Assembly (NCBI GenBank): GCA_902801025.1
Contig: CADCGZ010000020.1
Location: 1 to 56,531, forward strand
Direction: 5' to 3'
DNA length: 56,531 nucleotides
DNA from: an uncultured bacterium
GTDB taxonomy: Bacteria > Verrucomicrobiota > Kiritimatiellia > RFP12 > UBA1067
The position numbers were made by a program, and so were the translations under genes. Each line of letters begins with the position of its first letter. Position 1 is the stretch's first letter. The notes under the pieces are model-generated. The model worked only from the letters and a program-made list of their open reading frames with translations. It was not told where the DNA came from and did not search any database. Shown here piece by piece: positions 16,503 to 25,206 of this stretch.

Positions 16503-17348
16503 GTGAAGCGCCGTCTCGACATCCTTCTCGTGGAGCGCGGGCTCGCCGAGAGCCGCACGCGTGCGCAAGCGCTCGTGATGGAGGGCAAGGTCCGCGTCGC
16601 GGGGCAGACCGAATACAAGGCGTCGCGCCAGGTCGATGGCGAAACGCCAGTCGAGATAGAGTCGCCGCCGCGTTTCGTCTCGCGTGGCGGAGAGAAGCTC
16701 GAGGGCGCGTTCGAGTTGTGGGGAACGTATCCCCCGAGCGAAGCGAGTCGCCGAAGGCGATGCCCTAGCAGGGGTGGGAATGGGGAATCCTCCTCCGCCA
16801 AGGCTACGGAGGACAAGCGGGGAATGGATTTGAGCGCCGAGGGAAAGACGTGCCTTGATGTGGGCTCTTCCACCGGCGGCTTCACCGACTGCCTTCTCCA
16901 GCATGGAGCAAGGCGCGTGATGGCCGTTGACGTCGGCACCAACCAGCTTGCCTACAGTTTGCGCACAGATCCCCGCGTGTGGGTCAGGGAGAACTTCAAC
17001 GCCCGCTACATGAAGCAAGAGGATTTGCCCGAAGTCCCTTCGCTCGCCGTCACGGACGTCTCGTTCATTTCACTCAAGCTCATCCTGCCGCCGATATGCG
17101 GCGTGCTTGCGCCTGGCGGCGAGATCGTCGCGCTCATAAAGCCGCAGTTCGAGGTCGGGAAGGGCAACGCCCCCGGGGGGCTTGTGCGCGACGAGAATCT
17201 TCGGCTCGCAGCACGCGACGAAATCGTCCGCTTTGCGAAGGAGGAGCTTGGGCTCGAGCTCCTCGGACTTGCAGAATCTCCGATCAAGGGACGCGAGATG
17301 GGGAACGTCGAGTATCTCTCCTGGTGGCGCAAGCCCATTTCATCATAG
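16503..17348 (+). CDS. tlyA: TlyA family rRNA 2'-O-methyltransferase / hemolysin-like protein
   Basis: 281 residues. N-terminal S4 RNA-binding domain (1-60, RRLDILLVERGLAESRTRAQ) and FtsJ/RrmJ-like SAM methyltransferase domain (about 112-281) with CLDVGSSTGGFTDCLL, VTDVSFISLKLILP and LIKPQFEVGKG. The family 2'-O-methylates 16S/23S rRNA. GTG 16503 follows the PEGA stop codon directly. Residues about 74-110, between the two domains, are an in-frame insertion (YPPSEASRRRRCPSR and SSSAKATEDK) encoded by repetitive DNA including a perfect palindrome. The family core is otherwise complete. Confidence 0.9.
   Translation: MKRRLDILLVERGLAESRTRAQALVMEGKVRVAGQTEYKASRQVDGETPVEIESPPRFVSRGGEKLEGAFELWGTYPPSEASRRRRCPSRGGNGESSSAKATEDKRGMDLSAEGKTCLDVGSSTGGFTDCLLQHGARRVMAVDVGTNQLAYSLRTDPRVWVRENFNARYMKQEDLPEVPSLAVTDVSFISLKLILPPICGVLAPGGEIVALIKPQFEVGKGNAPGGLVRDENLRLAARDEIVRFAKEELGLELLGLAESPIKGREMGNVEYLSWWRKPISS
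16791..16813 (+). repeat. Palindromic insertion inside tlyA
   Basis: Perfect 7-bp arms TCCTCCG (16791-16797) and CGGAGGA (16807-16813) around a 9-nt loop, read in frame as SSAKATED. It lies in the linker between the S4 and methyltransferase domains. Confidence 0.75.
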
Positions 17349-17357
17349 CCCGATTTT

Positions 17358-17366
17358 TGATATACT
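17358..17366 (+). promoter_or_regulatory. Extended -10 promoter TGATATACT
   Basis: TATACT at 17361-17366 preceded by TGA; predicted start near 17373. Leader of about 34 nt carries CAGGAG before ATG 17407. Confidence 0.65.
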
Positions 17367-17406
17367 ATTCCTGTTTTTAACCATTAAAGGAAACAGGAGC
17401 CAAAAA

Positions 17407-17982
17407 ATGGGCGAAGTAATCGGAGCCGGAGAGCTGCACAAGGGCGTGAAGCTTCTTATCGACGGAGAGCCGTGGGAAATCACGGAATTCTCGTTCTCGA
17501 AGCCGGGCAAGGGCCAGGCGATCTACAACTGCAAGCTGCGCAACATGATGACCGGCGGCGGCTGCACCAAGAGCTACCGTTCGGGCGACAAGTTCGAGAA
17601 GCCAGAGCTCGTGCAGATGAGCGTGACCTACTCCTACGACGACGGCACGGCGTTCGTCTTCACCGACGACAACTTCGAGGAAATCCGCGTCAGCTACGAC
17701 GTCATGGGCGACAAGAAGTACTTCCTCATGGACGAGATGGAAGTCAAGGCGCTGTTCTTCAACGACAAGGTCATCGGCGTGGACCTCCCGCAGCTCGTCG
17801 AGCGCAAGGTCGTCAAGGTCGAGCCCGGCGTCAAGGGCAACACCGCGTCCGGCAAGGTGACGAAGCCGGCGACTGTCGAGGGCGGCTATACGCTGGCCGT
17901 TCCGCTCTTCATCAACGAAGGCGACGTCATACGCATCAACACCGAGACGGGCGAGTACAACGACCGCACTTCGACTAAGTAA
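17407..17982 (+). CDS. efp: Elongation factor P
   Basis: 191 residues, full-length EF-P, which binds ribosomes stalled on polyproline and promotes peptide bond formation. Three beta domains are visible: KOW-like N-terminus (MGEVIGAGELHKGVKLLIDG), the OB domain and the C-terminal end INEGDVIRINTETGEYNDR. The tip loop is SKPGKGQA, with Lys35 at the position that is beta-lysylated in EpmA-containing bacteria. CAGGAG sits 8-9 nt upstream of ATG. It has its own promoter, and the metG gene follows after 29 bp. Confidence 0.96.
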   Translation: MGEVIGAGELHKGVKLLIDGEPWEITEFSFSKPGKGQAIYNCKLRNMMTGGGCTKSYRSGDKFEKPELVQMSVTYSYDDGTAFVFTDDNFEEIRVSYDVMGDKKYFLMDEMEVKALFFNDKVIGVDLPQLVERKVVKVEPGVKGNTASGKVTKPATVEGGYTLAVPLFINEGDVIRINTETGEYNDRTSTK

Positions 17983-18011
17983 GGCCGCCTTTTAAGGGCC
18001 GGAGACCAGCC

Positions 18012-20050
18012 ATGCCGGAAAAGAAGAGACGCATAGTCGTTACGAGCGCGCTTCCGTACGCCAACGGTGACATCCACCTCGGCGCGGAAACGAATGCGTC
18101 TACGTCTGCGCGGACGACACGCATGGCACGCCCGTAATGATCCGCGCCCGCAAGGAAGGAATCTCGCCCGAGGACCTTATCGCGCGCACGCACGCGATAC
18201 ATTTAAAGGACTTCACCGACTTCCAGGTCGCCTTCGACAACTACTACTCTACGAACTCGCCCGAGAACAGGGCGTTCTCCGAGCAGTTCTTCGCGGCGAT
18301 GGAGAAGTCGGGCGGCATTACGCGCAAGACTTCGCCCCAGCTCTACTGCGAGCACTGCAAGATGTTCCTCCCCGACCGCTTCGTCAAGGGCGCGTGCCCG
18401 AAGTGCGGCGCGGAGGGGCAGTATGGCGACAGCTGCGACAAGTGCGGCTCGACCTACGGTGCCGAGGAGCTCGGGTCCCCGAAGTGCACGACCTGCGGTG
18501 GGACGCCCGTCGTGAAGGAGTCTGAGCATCTCTACTTCGAGCTCGAGCCGCAGCACGAGTTTCTTGAAAAGTGGATTCCCGGACACACCACGAGCGATGT
18601 CTCTAACAAGCTCCTCGAATGGTTCAAGGAACCGCTTCGCGGCTGGTGCATCTCGCGCGACGCGCCTTACTTCGGCTTCGAGATCCCCGGCTACAAGGAC
18701 AAGTTCTTCTACGTCTGGGTCGACGCGCCGATTGGCTATCTTGCCTCGCTTAGGAACTGGTGCGAGAGGAACGGCGAGAAGTTCGAGGACTGGTGGCAGA
18801 ACTCGGACGCCGAGCGCTATCATTTCATCGGCAAGGACATCATTAGGTTCCACTGCCTCTTCTGGCCTGGGATGCTGAACGTTGCCGGCTTCCAGCAGCC
18901 GAACAAGATCTTCGTCCACGGCTTTCTCACCGTCAACGGCGAGAAGATGTCGAAGTCGAAGGGCACTTTCGTCAACGCGAGGACATACCTCGACCATCTC
19001 CCGCCCGAGGCGCTTAGGTACTACTACGCGGCAAAGCTCGGCGGCACGACCGACGACATGGACTTGAATCTCGCAGACTTCGTCCAGCGCGTGAACTCCG
19101 ATCTCGTCGGCAAGATAACGAACATCGCCTCGCGCTCTGCGCAGATGCTCCAGAAGAAGCTCGACGGCAAGCTCGCCACGCTCGCTGGGCACGACGAGGA
19201 GCTGGCGCTTTTGAAGAAGCTCCGTGACGGCGGAGAGACGATTGCAAAGCACTATGAGGATCGCCGCTTCAACTTGGCGGTCGTCGAGATCTGCCGCCTC
19301 GCCGACGCGGCGAACGAGTATTTCGACCGTAAGGAACCGTGGAAGACGGTCAAGACCGACGCCGGGGCGACTCGCGTCGTCCTCACGGCCGCGCTCAACG
19401 CGTTCCGCATCTTGGCGATTTACCTGAAGCCCATTCTCCCAGTCTACGCCGACAAGGCGATGAAGCTCTTTGGCGAGACAGCGTGGACATGGGACTCTCG
19501 CGACACGGCCATTGAGGGCGTCTCTCTCGGCGAGTACGAATATCTCGCCTCTCGCATCGACTCCAAACAGGTTGACGCTATGATTGCCGCGGCTACTGTG
19601 AAGCCCGCCGATTCCGGCGAAGTCGCCCACGAGTCGAGGGCGAGCAAGAACAAAGGAAAAGAAAGTTCCGCAGGCAGGGGTGCGGGGACGCCTGAGTCCC
19701 CGTCCGTTCCACTCAAATCCGAGATCGCCTTCCCGGATTTCGAGAAGCTCGACCTCAGGGTTGGCGTCGTGGAGAGCTGCGAGATAGTGCCGAATAGCTC
19801 GAAGCTCCTCAAGTTCGTTCTCGATGCGGGCTCGCTTGGGAAGCGCACCATCTTCTCGGGAATCCGCGGGGCGTATCCAGACCCAGCGGCGCTCGTCGGG
19901 AAGGAAGTCGTCTTCGTCGCGAACCTCGCGCCGAGGAAGATGTCGGTCGGCGTCAGCGAAGGCATGATTCTCTTCGCCGGCGAGCCAGGTGTCTGCGGAG
20001 GGGTTGTCTCGCCCGCATCATGCGCGGGCGGCGGAACAAGCGTAACCTGA
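18012..20050 (+). CDS. metG: Methionine--tRNA ligase, frame broken at the HIGH motif
   Basis: Class I aminoacyl-tRNA synthetase charging tRNA-Met. From ATG 18012 the frame gives ...VTSALPYANGDIHLGA and then runs out of frame to a stop near 18137. From GNECVYVCADDTHGTP onward the normal frame continues intact to 20050. About 18 codons (the HIGH-motif His and following helix) are missing at about 18081-18086, a net loss of about 52-55 nt. The remainder is complete: zinc knuckle with CEHC and CPKC, KMSKSKG, anticodon-binding domain, and C-terminal EMAP-II-like tRNA-binding domain (FEKLDLRVGVVESCEIV). The linker holds a GGGGAC/GTCCCC palindrome. An essential gene should be intact, so an assembly error is likely. 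Confidence 0.88.
19684..19701 (+). repeat. Palindrome in metG linker
   Basis: GGGGAC (19684-19689) and GTCCCC (19696-19701) with a 6-nt loop, in frame between the anticodon-binding and EMAP-like domains (encoding part of GAGTPESPSVP). Confidence 0.65.
20011..20029 (+). repeat. Palindrome at metG C-terminal end
   Basis: GCCCGC (20011-20016) and GCGGGC (20024-20029) in the last codons of metG, giving an unusual tail after LFAGEPG. It could double as an attenuating hairpin before the AI-2E gene, but no T-tract follows. Confidence 0.55.
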
Positions 20051-20053
20051 ACG

Positions 20054-21148
20054 ATGATTGACTTCACCGACAGCCAGAAGAAGACGATTGCGGCGGGAAT
20101 AACTGTCCTGTCGCTGTCGCTTGTCTTTGCGTTCACTGCCTTTGTGCTGTGGGTCGTCTTCAAGGTGCTTTCGTTCGCCTCGTCCGCGATAATCCCCGTC
20201 GTTCTCGGGTTTTTCCTCGCGCTCTTCTTCAAGCCCTACTACGAATGGTGGCAGAGGCATGTGAGGAATCCGACGCTCGCCCTCGCCGCGATGCTGCTGA
20301 CGATATTCGTTCCGCTTGGGTTCTTCCTCTGGTATGCGGGCGCTGTCACGATCGACCAGATATCGAACCTCATACGGCAGGGTCCGACGATGGCCAACCA
20401 TGTCGTCGAGTGGTTCAAGACGACGTTCCCGAAGTCGGTGTCGCTTCTCGACCAGCTTGGCGTGCGCTACGATAGCTTGGGCGATATCTACACGAACTAC
20501 GGCGGCGCGGCGCTTAAGGCGGGCACTGGCGCGCTCAAGTTCGTCGGCGGCATTCTTTCCGCGCTCGTGACGCTCATCTTCTTCGTGTTCTTCCTCACCT
20601 CCAGGCCGAGGCGCGGCAGCGACATCGTCTCGCAACTCACGTTCCTCAAGCCCGAGACGCGCGACTTCGCCGCCGAGCAGATCGACGCGTTCGTCGAGAT
20701 ACTCGTGAGCTTTTTCCAGCGCCAGACGGTAATCTGCCTTATCGAGGGCGTGTACTACGGGCTTGGCTTCGCGCTCGTCGGGCTTCCCTACGGCTTTCTC
20801 ATCGGCTTCATGCTTGGCGTTCTCAACCTTGTTCCGCTCTTTGGCACGGTCGTGTGCCTTCCGGTCGCGATGCCGCTCGCCTACTTCGGCGCCGGTGGGT
20901 CTACGACGCGTCTCGTCCTTGTCCTCGTTGTTTGGGCGATCGGCCAGATCCTCGACGGCTACCTCATCACGCCGAAGATACAGGGTAACAAGACGGGGCT
21001 CGGCTACGCGGGCGTGATCTTCTCGTTTTTCTTCTGGGGGACCGTCCTCGGGCCCGTCCTCGGGCTTCTTCTCGCGATTCCGCTCTCGGCGTTCTGCGTC
21101 GTGCTGTGGCGCGCGCTAAAGTCTAAGTATATCCGCCCCGTCGTCTGA
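20054..21148 (+). CDS. AI-2E family (TqsA/PerM-like) transporter
   Basis: 364-residue inner-membrane protein of the AI-2 exporter/PerM superfamily (UPF0118). About eight membrane helices, in two groups around a soluble helical stretch (TIDQISNLIRQGPTMANHVVEW). The family signature region FLIGFMLGVLNLVPLFGTVVCLPVAM and the last helices VIFSFFFWGTVLGPVLGLLLAIP are clear. Start ATG 20054 lies 3 bp after metG stop. The transported molecule is not predictable; members move AI-2 or act as Na+/H+ antiporters. Confidence 0.88.
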   Translation: MIDFTDSQKKTIAAGITVLSLSLVFAFTAFVLWVVFKVLSFASSAIIPVVLGFFLALFFKPYYEWWQRHVRNPTLALAAMLLTIFVPLGFFLWYAGAVTIDQISNLIRQGPTMANHVVEWFKTTFPKSVSLLDQLGVRYDSLGDIYTNYGGAALKAGTGALKFVGGILSALVTLIFFVFFLTSRPRRGSDIVSQLTFLKPETRDFAAEQIDAFVEILVSFFQRQTVICLIEGVYYGLGFALVGLPYGFLIGFMLGVLNLVPLFGTVVCLPVAMPLAYFGAGGSTTRLVLVLVVWAIGQILDGYLITPKIQGNKTGLGYAGVIFSFFFWGTVLGPVLGLLLAIPLSAFCVVLWRALKSKYIRPVV

Positions 21149-21163
21149 CGCTTTCCTGCCGCA

Positions 21164-22564
21164 ATGAAGAAGACTCGCGCGAGCTGGTCCGGATCGGTTG
21201 CCTTCGTGCTCGCGGCGGCGGCGTCTGCCATAGGGCTCGGCAACCTCTGGCGCTTTCCCTATCTCGCGGCGCGCTACGGCGGCGGCATCTTCATCGCGGT
21301 CTACCTTGCGCTCTCGCTCACGCTCGGTTTCGTTCTTCTTGTCACCGAGATCGCGATCGGGCGCTATGCGCGTCAGAGCCAGCTCACGGCGTTCGGCGAG
21401 CTTGGGCACCCGAAGTGGAACTTCCTCGGCGTCCTCGCGACTCTCGTGCCGCTCTTCATCCTGCCGTACTACAACGTCATCGGCGGGTGGGTAGTCCGCT
21501 ACTTCGCGGCTTATGCGGGAACGGCCTTCGCAGTGATAGCGCCGGCCGCAGACCCCAAGGCGTTCTTCGATGCGTTCGTCGCCGCGCCGTGGGCGCCGTT
21601 CGTGGCGATGTGCGTCTTCACGGCGGCGGTCCTCGTGGTGATTGTCCTCGGCGTAAAGAACGGCATCGAAAAGGCGAACCTCGTCCTCGTGCCGGCTCTT
21701 CTCGCGATGGCCGTCGCGCTTTCCGTGTATGTCGCGACGCTTCCCGGCGCGGGCGCGGGAATCAGGTACTACCTCGTTCCCGACTTTTCGTCGTGCGACA
21801 ATGTCGGCAAGGTCGTGCTTGGCGCGATGGGGCAGATGTTCTACTCGCTTTCGCTTGCGATGGGAATCATGATCACCTACGGCAGCTACATGCGGCGGCG
21901 CGATTCCGTACCGAAGGCGGCGGTGAGGATCGTCGCGGCGGATACCTTCGTCGCAGTCCTCTCCGGTTTCATGATAATCCCCGTCGTCGTCGTGTTTGCC
22001 TCTGCCGGCGCGGCTGAAGGCGGCCGTGTGGCAATCGACGCAGGCCCCGGCCTCATGTTCGAGACGCTTCCGAAGGTGTTCCTCTCGCTTGGCGCGGCAG
22101 GACCGTGGATCGGGCTATTCTTCTTCACGCTTGTTCTCTTCGCGGCACTCACGAGCGCCATCTCGATGACGGAGGCGCTTGTCGCCGCTGTCTGCGATTT
22201 CTTCAAGACGAGCCGCGGCAAATCCGTCGCGGTGATCGGCGTTTGGTCTGTCGCGGTCGGCGCGCTTTCTGCGTTCGGGTACGGGCGGTGGAGCTCGCTC
22301 AAGTTCTTCGGACTTCCGCCGCTTGACTTCTTCGACACGTCGATGAACATCCTTACGCCCATAGTCGCCGCGCTCATCTGCGTGTTCGTCGGATGGATCT
22401 TAAGCCCCAAGAGAATCCTCGCAGAATGTCAGCGTAGCGGCGAGCGCGTCGGCTTCCGTCTTTTCTATGTCATCATGGTGCGCTTTGTCGCGCCGATCCT
22501 GATCGGCGCAATCCTCGTCTCCGAGGTCTGCCGCTGCCTTGGAATCGGCGGCTGGACCATCTGA
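21164..22564 (+). CDS. Sodium:neurotransmitter symporter (NSS/SNF family)
   Basis: 466-residue LeuT-fold Na+-coupled symporter for amino acids or related compounds. The N-terminus ASWSGSVAFVLAAAASAIGLGNLWRFPY is the family signature covering the unwound part of helix 1 and a sodium site. About 11 helices follow, ending ILIGAILVSEVCRCLG. Length fits bacterial MhsT/Tyt1-type members. It starts 15 bp after the AI-2E gene and its stop abuts the stop codon of the convergent clpB gene with no gap. Substrate is not predictable. Confidence 0.92.
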   Translation: MKKTRASWSGSVAFVLAAAASAIGLGNLWRFPYLAARYGGGIFIAVYLALSLTLGFVLLVTEIAIGRYARQSQLTAFGELGHPKWNFLGVLATLVPLFILPYYNVIGGWVVRYFAAYAGTAFAVIAPAADPKAFFDAFVAAPWAPFVAMCVFTAAVLVVIVLGVKNGIEKANLVLVPALLAMAVALSVYVATLPGAGAGIRYYLVPDFSSCDNVGKVVLGAMGQMFYSLSLAMGIMITYGSYMRRRDSVPKAAVRIVAADTFVAVLSGFMIIPVVVVFASAGAAEGGRVAIDAGPGLMFETLPKVFLSLGAAGPWIGLFFFTLVLFAALTSAISMTEALVAAVCDFFKTSRGKSVAVIGVWSVAVGALSAFGYGRWSSLKFFGLPPLDFFDTSMNILTPIVAALICVFVGWILSPKRILAECQRSGERVGFRLFYVIMVRFVAPILIGAILVSEVCRCLGIGGWTI

Positions 22565-24637
22565 CTACACGACAATCGCGCCGTTCTTCGCCGTGACCTT
22601 GATCTCGGCTCCAGGGAGATACTTCCCCGCGATGATGTTCTTGGCGATCGGGTTCTCGAGCTCGCGCTGGATTGCGCGCTTGACGGGCCTCGCACCGAAC
22701 GCGGGGTCGTAGCCGTCCTTCGCGAGCTGCGCGAGCGCCTTGTCGTCGACGGCGAGCTTGAATCCCTGCTCCGCGAGACGCTTTGCGAAATCCTTCAGCT
22801 GGAGCTTCACGATTTCGGCGATCTGCTTTTCGTTCAGGGAATCGAACTCGAGAATCTCGTCGAGGCGGTTCAGGAACTCCGGGCGGAAGATGTCCTTGAG
22901 TGCGTCCTTCGGCGCGTTCGACGTCATGATTATCACCGTGTTCTTGAACGACACGGTCCTTCCGTGGCTGTCGGTGAGCCGTCCGTCGTCGAGGACCTGC
23001 AGCAGCATGTTGAAGACGTCCGGATGCGCCTTCTCGATCTCGTCCAGGAGGACGACCGAGAACTGCTTCCTGCGCACCGCCTCCGTGAGCTGCCCGCCCT
23101 CGTCGTAGCCGACGTATCCGGGCGGCGCTCCGACGAGGCGCGAGACGGCGAATTTCTCCATGTACTCCGACATGTCGAGCCGGACCATCGCGTTCTCGTC
23201 GTCGAAGAGCTCCTGCGCGAGCGCCTTCGCGAGCTCCGTCTTGCCGACGCCCGTCGGCCCGAGGAACAGAAACGCGCCCACCGGCCGATTGCGGTTCTTG
23301 ATTCCGGCGCGGGACCTGAGCACCGCGTCCGCAACCGCATCGACCGCCTTGTCCTGGCCGATTACGCGCTCGTGCAGCACCTCGCCGAGGCGCATAAGCT
23401 TTTCGCGCTCGCCCTCTACGAGCTTCGTCACGGGAATTCCGCTCCAGCGCGAGACGACTTCCGCGATTTCGTCGGACGTCACGACTTCGCTTAAGAGCGC
23501 GGCGTCGCCGCACTTCACCGCCGCTTCGTGCTCCTTGAGGCGCTTTTCGAGCGCTGGGATGTCACCGTACTGCAGCTTCGCCGCAGCGTTGAGATCGCCG
23601 GCATCCACGGCCTGCTGGTGGCGGATGCGCGCCTGCTCGAGGTCTGCGCGCACCTTGCGCACTTCCTCGATTGCCGCCTTTTCGCGCTTCCACTGCGCGG
23701 TCATCGCGTCCATCTTCTCGCGAAGCCCCTTGAGCTCCGTTTGCAGTTCCTCTAATCGCTTCTTGGACGCGTCGTCCTTCTCCTTCTTGAGCGCGATTTC
23801 CTCGATCTCAAGGCGCCTGACGTGGCGCGAAATCTCGTCGAGCTCCTGCGGACAGGAGTCCATCTCCGTCCTGATGCGCGCGCACGCCTCGTCGAGAAGA
23901 TCGATCGCCTTGTCTGGGAGGAATCGGTCCTGGATATAGCGCGACGACAGGACAACCGCGCTCACGAGCGCTTCGTCGCGGATGTGCACGTTGTGGTACT
24001 TCTCGAAGCGCTCCTTGATGCCGCGCAGTATCGAGATCGCGTCCTCCTCGCTCGGCGCGTCGACTTGCACGGGTTGGAAGCGGCGCTCGAGCGCCTTGTC
24101 GGACTCCATGTACTTGCGGTACTCGTCGAGCGTCGTCGCGCCGACGCAGTGAAGCTCGCCGCGAGCGAGAAGGGGCTTGAGCATGTTGCCGGCATCGGAA
24201 GACCCCTCGGTCTTGCCTGCGCCGACGATCGTGTGGATTTCGTCGATGAAGAGGATGATCTTCCCCTCGGACTCCTTTATCTTCTTTAATACGGCCTTCA
24301 ATCGCTCCTCGAACTGACCGCGGTACATGGCTCCTGCCATAAGCGCGGTCATGTCGAGCGAAAAGACCGTGCGGTCTTTGAGGCCCTCCGGCACGTCGCC
24401 TCGCACGATGCGCTGCGCGAGTCCTTCGACGATGGCGGTCTTGCCGACGCCCGGCTCTCCGATGAGGACTGGGTTGTTCTTTGTCTTTCTCGAAAGTATG
24501 CGGATTACGTCGCGAATCTCCGTGTCGCGCCCGATGACGGGGTCGAGCTTGCCCGTCCGCGCAAGTGCGGTCAGGTCGGAGCCGTATTTCTCCAAGCACT
24601 TTTCGCTGTCTTCTGCTGGTTCAAAGTTTGCGTTCAT
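22565..24637 (-). CDS. clpB: ClpB-type disaggregase lacking the N-terminal domain
   Basis: 690-residue Hsp100 AAA+ protein that extracts proteins from aggregates with DnaK. NBD1 has Walker A GEPGVGKT, the long coiled-coil middle domain follows ([20 protein letters not shown]...[10 protein letters not shown]), and NBD2 has Walker A GPTGVGKT, the pore loop [13 protein letters not shown] and a D2 small domain ([16 protein letters not shown]). ATG 24637 is chosen for its AAGGAG about 9 nt upstream; upstream codons have no Clp_N homology. So the Clp_N domain is absent, as in short ClpB/Hsp78 forms. The coiled-coil middle domain separates it from ClpA and ClpX. Confidence 0.9.
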   Translation of the reverse strand: MNANFEPAEDSEKCLEKYGSDLTALARTGKLDPVIGRDTEIRDVIRILSRKTKNNPVLIGEPGVGKTAIVEGLAQRIVRGDVPEGLKDRTVFSLDMTALMAGAMYRGQFEERLKAVLKKIKESEGKIILFIDEIHTIVGAGKTEGSSDAGNMLKPLLARGELHCVGATTLDEYRKYMESDKALERRFQPVQVDAPSEEDAISILRGIKERFEKYHNVHIRDEALVSAVVLSSRYIQDRFLPDKAIDLLDEACARIRTEMDSCPQELDEISRHVRRLEIEEIALKKEKDDASKKRLEELQTELKGLREKMDAMTAQWKREKAAIEEVRKVRADLEQARIRHQQAVDAGDLNAAAKLQYGDIPALEKRLKEHEAAVKCGDAALLSEVVTSDEIAEVVSRWSGIPVTKLVEGEREKLMRLGEVLHERVIGQDKAVDAVADAVLRSRAGIKNRNRPVGAFLFLGPTGVGKTELAKALAQELFDDENAMVRLDMSEYMEKFAVSRLVGAPPGYVGYDEGGQLTEAVRRKQFSVVLLDEIEKAHPDVFNMLLQVLDDGRLTDSHGRTVSFKNTVIIMTSNAPKDALKDIFRPEFLNRLDEILEFDSLNEKQIAEIVKLQLKDFAKRLAEQGFKLAVDDKALAQLAKDGYDPAFGARPVKRAIQRELENPIAKNIIAGKYLPGAEIKVTAKNGAIVV

Positions 24638-24870
24638 TGCAGTGTCTCCTTTTTCCGTTGATTCAGTAGAAGCAACTTTGGTGCCAACGGGAAAATGCGC
24701 AGTGCATACGGCGGAATCGGCGACATTCTGTCTCAAGTGCGACATGGTGATGTGACGAGTGTGCGTGCGCGCGTGCACGCATTGCGCGTGTGCACGCATT
24801 GCTCGCGCGCATGGATTTTCGCTCGAAAAAATTATTTTTTTTGTAGGCAAAAAAATTTACATTCCCCCCC
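24638..24870. other. clpB upstream region with purine-pyrimidine alternating tract
   Basis: This part of the clpB/Cys-rich gene gap contains no convincing gene. It holds a 24-nt perfect purine/pyrimidine alternation (24759-24782), a second one (24784-24799) and a third GC run to 24811, with GTGCACGCATTGC repeated at a 17-bp period. Such tracts can adopt Z-DNA. An A/T-rich block (24828-24860) follows. A CTTGAGA-like element on the minus strand near 24731-24738 weakly recalls a heat-shock -35. Confidence 0.55.
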
Positions 24871-24900
24871 TTGACGAGCACAACGCAGTTATGATACAAT
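24871..24900 (+). promoter_or_regulatory. Promoter TTGACG-18 bp-TACAAT with extended -10
   Basis: -35 TTGACG at 24871-24876, 18-bp spacer, TGA directly before -10 TACAAT (24895-24900). Predicted start near 24907. It is the strongest sigma70-like site in the window and drives the Cys-rich protein gene through a long leader. Confidence 0.75.
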
Positions 24901-24906
24901 TCACAC

Positions 24907-25206
24907 AACCTTTGAGTGAAGAAGGCGAAGTCCTCAGGCGTTAAGCCTGGCACCTAGGTTAAACCAGGTGAAACGTATGTTGACTTTTCTGACTCGCAAG
25001 AAGGTTCGGTGATCGGAGATGCGAAACTCAAACCGTCGAAGATTGCTGAATGGCATAACATGTGTGTCGACCGTGTTCACGCGGGTACAAAAAAGTGAAG
25101 CGGTATGAAACCACCGACCACAACGGATCAGCCGGGTAGCTCCGGTCGGAAAGGAAGCGGAAAAAACCGTGACCTTGAAGGAATAAGCCAAAGGAAAAAA
25201 ACAACA
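24907..25206 (+). ncRNA. Long structured 5' leader, unclassified RNA element
   Basis: About 300 nt between the predicted start and ATG 25207, without a credible ORF. Adjacent perfect hairpins: CAGGC/GCCTG (24935-24949) and CACCT-a-GGT/ACC-AGGTG (24951-24970). Near the gene, CGGT/ACCG (25101-25116) and CCGACC/GGTCGG (25114-25149) share the bases 25114-25116 and so exclude each other, as expected of a switch. I recognise no known riboswitch consensus. It may instead only stabilise an abundant transcript. Confidence 0.45.

Noticed and set aside
18012..18140. Programmed frameshift in metG
   Set aside because: The break also removes about 18 conserved codons including the HIGH His, which recoding cannot restore.
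22540..22600. Bidirectional terminator between the NSS and clpB genes
   Set aside because: The two stop codons abut with no gap, and no GC stem with T-tract is visible there.
24700..24745. Heat-shock sigma32 promoter for clpB
   Set aside because: A CTTGAGA-like -35 exists, but no CCCCAT-type -10 at the right distance.
25114..25165. SRP RNA-like GGTCGGAAAGGAAGC segment
   Set aside because: Only superficially like the SRP GGAA/GGAAGC core; the symmetric loop and flanking stem do not fit.
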